From assembly GCF_003994485.1 (NCBI RefSeq), contig NZ_RZNJ01000003.1, positions 372,525 through 436,524 on the forward strand: a stretch of DNA of 64,000 bases, written 5' to 3'. Both the position numbers and the translations under genes were made by a program. The stretch is from Arsenicitalea aurantiaca. Lineage in GTDB: Bacteria > Pseudomonadota > Alphaproteobacteria > Rhizobiales > Devosiaceae. Of this stretch, positions 60,808 to 64,000 are shown piece by piece. How positions within the stretch are numbered: position 1 is the first letter of the stretch; every line of letters begins with the position of its first letter. Under the pieces are notes generated by a model. That model was not told the origin of the DNA and did not search any database. It was given only the letters and a program-made list of their open reading frames with translations.

Positions 60808-62058
60808 CTAGGCGGTTTCCGGCGCGACGGTCCTGGCGGGGGCTACGGGGGCCGTGTCCGCTGGGGTCTCACCCTGGCTCGTCTCGTCTCCCGAGAGCTG
60901 GGCGAAGACGGCCTCGGGTTCGACGACGCCGACGAGCCGGTTGGTCTCGTCGGTCACCGCGATCGGCAGGCCGGCGCTGGCGGGGCCGTAGAGCGTGTTG
61001 AGGTGGGCATCGCCCTCGACGCTCGGAAAATCGGTGATGAGTGCGCTGGCGAGATCGCCATTGTTCTCGCGCACAGCGGTGGAAAGGTCCTGATAGGTGA
61101 CCACGCCCGCAATCTCTTCGCCGTCGAGCACGTAGAGCGCGTTGCGGTTCAGATCTTCCATGCTCTGCATCGCGGTTTCCGCGGTGTCGGTGGCAAGCTG
61201 CACGGATTCCGGCGCATTCGCCACGGTCTCGGCGGTAAAGACGCGCCCGCGATCGATATCGGCGACAAAGGCGGCCACATAGTCGTCGGCGGGATTGGCG
61301 ACGATCTCCTGAGCCGTGCCGACCTGCACGAAGCGACCATCCTTCATGATGGCGATGCGATCACCGAGCAGCAGGGCCTCGTTGAGGTCGTGGGTGATGA
61401 AGATGATCGTCTTGCGCAGGCTCTTCTGCAGGGCGAGCAGCTCATCCTGCATTTCCCTGCGGATCAGCGGATCGAGCGCGCCGAAGGGTTCGTCCATGAG
61501 CAGGATCTGCGGCTCGGTCGCAAGGCCGCGGGCCAGTCCGACACGCTGCTGCATGCCGCCAGAGAGGGCGCTCGGCAGGCTTTCGGCATAACCGTCGAGC
61601 CCGACACGTTCCAATGCCTCGAGCCCGCGTTTGCGCCGTTCGGCCGCCGACACGCCCTTGACCTTGAGGCCATAGGCGGCATTCTCGAGCACGCTCTTGT
61701 GGGGAAAGAGCGCGAAGTGCTGGAACACCATGGCAATCTTGTTGCGTCGGATGTTGCGCAGCGTCTCGGCCGAACAGGAGGCCACGTCATCCCCATCGAT
61801 CAGGATGCTGCCGCTGCTCGGCTTGATGAGACCGTTGAGCATGCGCACCAGCGTCGACTTGCCGGACCCCGAAAGGCCCATGACGACGAAAATGCTGGCT
61901 TCCGGAACCTCGAAACTCACGTCCTGGACGCCGACGGTCTGGCCCGTCTGTTCGAGAATGGTCTTCTTGTCCTCTCCACGCTTCAGCCGCTCGACCGCAT
62001 CCTGCGGGGCGTCGCCGAAGATCTTGAAGACGTTTTCGACTTTCAGCTTGGCTTTCAT
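60808..62058 (-). CDS. proV: Glycine betaine/proline ABC transporter ATP-binding protein with CBS domains
   Basis: The 416-residue ATPase has the ProV signature GLSGSGKSTLVRMLNGLI (Walker A), LSGGMQQRVGLARGLA, and DEPFGALDP (Walker B). After about residue 290 two CBS-like repeats follow, the osmotic sensor in this family, then a Pro/Ala-rich tail. The ATG at 62058 (MKAKLKVENVFKIFGD) has an AGAGGG site. It is the first gene of an operon likely induced by hyperosmotic stress, though no distinct promoter was recognised. Confidence 0.94.
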   Translation of the reverse strand: MKAKLKVENVFKIFGDAPQDAVERLKRGEDKKTILEQTGQTVGVQDVSFEVPEASIFVVMGLSGSGKSTLVRMLNGLIKPSSGSILIDGDDVASCSAETLRNIRRNKIAMVFQHFALFPHKSVLENAAYGLKVKGVSAAERRKRGLEALERVGLDGYAESLPSALSGGMQQRVGLARGLATEPQILLMDEPFGALDPLIRREMQDELLALQKSLRKTIIFITHDLNEALLLGDRIAIMKDGRFVQVGTAQEIVANPADDYVAAFVADIDRGRVFTAETVANAPESVQLATDTAETAMQSMEDLNRNALYVLDGEEIAGVVTYQDLSTAVRENNGDLASALITDFPSVEGDAHLNTLYGPASAGLPIAVTDETNRLVGVVEPEAVFAQLSGDETSQGETPADTAPVAPARTVAPETA

Positions 62059-62281
62059 CAGCCCTCTTCTTGGCGAACAAGTCAAAATGCCCGACGGCAC
62101 TTCGCTGTTCAATTTCTCAAATTCAAAATACAACAAAGCGCCGCGCCAGAGTCCATGTTAAGATCCGGCTGCAAAAGCGCTGTTCGAACGTTTGATGTGC
62201 TCAACATAGAGTGGCGCATGCCCCATTTCAACCATAAATCTGGTCTCGTCGATTGCGCCGGCCGTTTCGAATGCTGCGGAG

Positions 62282-62923
62282 ATGGAATTTATGTCTGGTC
62301 TGCCAAGGGCTAACGACGGAGCATCGGGCCGTCCCCAGGGCGATGAAGGGACGCTCACCAGCCTGCTCGAAACCGTCTCGGAGGCCGGCGCCGATCCCGA
62401 GAAGATCAAGGTCAGCGAAATCGCCGAGGCCATAGGCGCGCTAGGGTTTGCGCCGCTTCTCATCGTGCCCTCGGCAATCGTCGTGACGCCGGCAAGTGCC
62501 ATTCCCGGTCTGAGCACCGTCGCCGGTCTCACCATGGCTTTGATCGCGGGCCAGGCACTCTTCGGACGCACCGCCCCATGGCTCCCCGGCTGGATCCGTC
62601 GACGATCCATCGACCGTCAGAAGCTGCAAAGCGCCATCCGCGCGGTCGGCGCGCCGACCCGCTGGATCGACCGGATCACGCGACGGCGCTTGCCCATGCT
62701 CACAGGGGCGATCGCATCGCGCGTGCTCTTGAGCATCTGCACGCTGCTCGGGCTCATCATGCCGCTCTTCGAGTTCATTCCGACGAGCTCGTCGATCCTC
62801 TCGGGCGTGATCCTCCTGATCAGCCTGTCGATCCTGACGCGCGACGGCCTCATAGCGTTGGCCGGCCTCGCCCTTCTGGGCGGAGCCGGCATGCTCGGAT
62901 TTATGCTGCTAAAGCTGTTCTGA
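62282..62923 (+). CDS. ExoD family exopolysaccharide synthesis protein
   Basis: The 213-residue membrane protein has three or four hydrophobic segments and ExoD motifs GFAPLLIVPSAIVVTPASAI, PGLSTVAGLTMALIAGQALF and RLPMLTG. ExoD of Sinorhizobium influences exopolysaccharide production and alkali tolerance. The molecular role is unknown. Alternative ATG at 62291. It is divergent from proV and its stop is 4 nt from the convergent SH3 gene. Confidence 0.9.
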   Translation: MEFMSGLPRANDGASGRPQGDEGTLTSLLETVSEAGADPEKIKVSEIAEAIGALGFAPLLIVPSAIVVTPASAIPGLSTVAGLTMALIAGQALFGRTAPWLPGWIRRRSIDRQKLQSAIRAVGAPTRWIDRITRRRLPMLTGAIASRVLLSICTLLGLIMPLFEFIPTSSSILSGVILLISLSILTRDGLIALAGLALLGGAGMLGFMLLKLF

Positions 62924-62926
62924 CGC

Positions 62927-63499
62927 TTAGCGGTCGAGCGCGGCCATCTCGGTGTCGGCGGGCGCCAGATAGGTGTCGAAGACCCAACCTTCCACCCCTG
63001 CCCCGTCGCTCACCCGTACCCAGCGTCCGTTGACTTCATGCACGGCAAGCCGGGTGTCGCGACGGACCGAGCCAAGGACGGCGCTGCCCGAAACCGGCGC
63101 TGCGCGCACATTGAGGCTACTTGCCGTCACACGGCGCATCTCGCGCGGCGCCAAATCTTCGGCGCTGGGTGCCAGAGCCTCGGGAGCGCCCGGCAGTCCG
63201 ACGACACCTTCGATGGTCGAGGGCGCCTCGCCCGCCGGCCGACCCGATGCCGCAACCGACACGGCGAGTGCAGCAGCCGCGCGCGGATCGCTCGGTGACA
63301 AGGGTTCGATCTCCCGGAAGGCGGCGACCGTTTCGGTGGGCGTGGACGAGGCAGAAGCGACTGCCGAACCGGGCGCACCACCGATCGCGGTGACCAGCAT
63401 CTGTCCGCCCATGGTGAACGCTGCACCGGTGAAGATGACCGTGGCGGCGATGGTGCCGGCATAGCGGGCGATGGATCGGGTTGCGGCGTTGGCCTGCAT
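62927..63499 (-). CDS. SH3-domain secreted protein
   Basis: The 190-residue protein has an N-terminal hydrophobic segment (ATRSIARYAGTIAATVIFTG), an Ala/Ser/Pro-rich linker, and a C-terminal bacterial SH3 domain: VTASSLNVRAAPVSGSAVLG then WVRVSDGAGVEGWVFDTYL. SH3b domains bind peptidoglycan. It is therefore probably a cell-wall-associated periplasmic protein of unknown role. Confidence 0.85.
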   Translation of the reverse strand: MQANAATRSIARYAGTIAATVIFTGAAFTMGGQMLVTAIGGAPGSAVASASSTPTETVAAFREIEPLSPSDPRAAAALAVSVAASGRPAGEAPSTIEGVVGLPGAPEALAPSAEDLAPREMRRVTASSLNVRAAPVSGSAVLGSVRRDTRLAVHEVNGRWVRVSDGAGVEGWVFDTYLAPADTEMAALDR

Positions 63500-63613
63500 G
63501 TCTGCCTCCGTGTTGACACAGAAAGTCAGGCCGGCGCGATTGGTTCCGATGCATATCGGCGACTGGTCCTTTGAGCGGCCACAGGCTAAAACCGGCCGAA
63601 CGGGAGGACGCCG

Positions 63614-64000
63614 GATGGCGTGGTGGAGCGCGATATCGAAACGGCGGGGGCTGCTGCTCGGAGCAGGGCTGATGCTCGCACTGGGCCTCGCGATCGCGAC
63701 CCTGGGCGGCGCCTACGCCACCAATGTCTACCTTAACGAGGCGGCGAACCGGGCGCAGACCACGCTCCGCCTCGCCGTCGCCGCGCTGCGCGGCCATATG
63801 AGCCGCTATGAATCCCTGCCACCGCTGATCGCGGAAAACGAGGGGGTCAAGGCGCTGGTGCGCGATCCCGACAATGCGGCACTGCGCGAGGACATCAACC
63901 GCTACCTCAAATCGGTCAACACGCTGCTCGAATCCTCGGACATCTACGTGATGCTGCCCGACGGCATGACCATTGCCGCCAGCAATTTCGACATCTCGCC
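63614..64000 (+). CDS. dctB: DctB-like sensor histidine kinase, N-terminal part
   Basis: The frame opens at an ATG behind GGGAGGACGCCGG and runs 129 codons to the window edge. One membrane helix (GLLLGAGLMLALGLAIATLG) leads into a periplasmic domain with LRLAVAALRGHMSRYESLP and LLESSDIYVMLPDGMTIAAS. This fits the dCache-type sensor domain of DctB, the C4-dicarboxylate kinase. The kinase domain and any DctD or DctA partner lie outside the window, so the name is tentative. Confidence 0.75.

Noticed and set aside
59647-62313. Long plus-strand frame antisense to proX, proW and proV
   Set aside because: The minus strand encodes three clear transporter proteins. The antisense translation is Arg/Asp/His-rich without any motif.

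Overview
The window is high-GC DNA from an alphaproteobacterium, most likely a member of the Hyphomicrobiales close to Devosiaceae (inference). The strongest clue is the housekeeping block murA, DUF2948, hisD, UPF0262/phosphatase, infA, maf, yacG at 41.7-47.0 kb, a gene order typical of that group. Tripartite tricarboxylate transporters, FadR-type regulators, an IalB protein, ExoD and an OpgGHC-type glucan operon fit the same assignment. I see no prophage, insertion sequence, CRISPR array or rRNA.

Layout. 0-4.5 kb: periplasmic glucan operon opgG, opgH, opgC on the minus strand, with opgC cut by the window edge and an apparent break in the N-terminus of OpgH. 4.6-13.9 kb: acid-sugar module A, a minus operon (IlvD/EDD dehydratase, enolase-superfamily enzyme, cupin, TctC, TctB, TctA) divergent from a DapA-family enzyme and a FadR-type regulator. 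13.9-21.7 kb: a cytochrome P450, a coiled-coil membrane protein, an acetamidase/formamidase, a secreted HdeA-like protein, fdhD and a molybdopterin oxidoreductase. 21.7-27.1 kb: module B, RraA-like aldolase, FadR-type regulator and TctCBA, divergent from a second DapA-family enzyme across a perfect 17-bp palindrome. 27.1-30.0 kb: isochorismatase-like hydrolase, tRNA-Phe, a short-chain dehydrogenase and a lytic transglycosylase.

30.0-40.6 kb is module C, a uronate-utilisation locus: a peptide/opine-type ABC importer, a uronate dehydrogenase-like enzyme, 5-dehydro-4-deoxyglucarate dehydratase, a mannonate dehydratase-like enzyme, a FadR-type regulator and an SMP-30 lactonase. Copies of one motif (TCATACT/AGTATGA) lie in both of its divergent promoter regions. 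Modules A, B and C each pair an importer, a DapA-family enzyme and their own FadR-type regulator, so 5.7-40.6 kb looks like a sugar-acid catabolic region, plausibly for plant-derived uronates, aldonates and aldarates.

40.6-50.1 kb: hpt, tRNA-Thr, the housekeeping block (with UPF0262 and a low-molecular-weight phosphatase domain fused in one frame), a DUF3817 membrane protein, a phytanoyl-CoA dioxygenase-like enzyme, paired CrcB fluoride channels and a lipoprotein hydrolase. 50.1-56.5 kb: a serine-recombinase-like protein that has lost its catalytic residues, an 18-bp perfect palindrome, a 1348-residue autotransporter, an IalB protein and a thermonuclease. 56.6-64 kb: a membrane diguanylate cyclase, a glycine-betaine-type ABC importer (proV, proW, proX), ExoD, an SH3-domain protein and the start of a DctB-like sensor kinase.

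The best leads are the catalytically dead recombinase with its palindrome beside the autotransporter, the UPF0262-phosphatase fusion, the interrupted OpgH N-terminus, and the shared operator motifs of the three sugar-acid modules.
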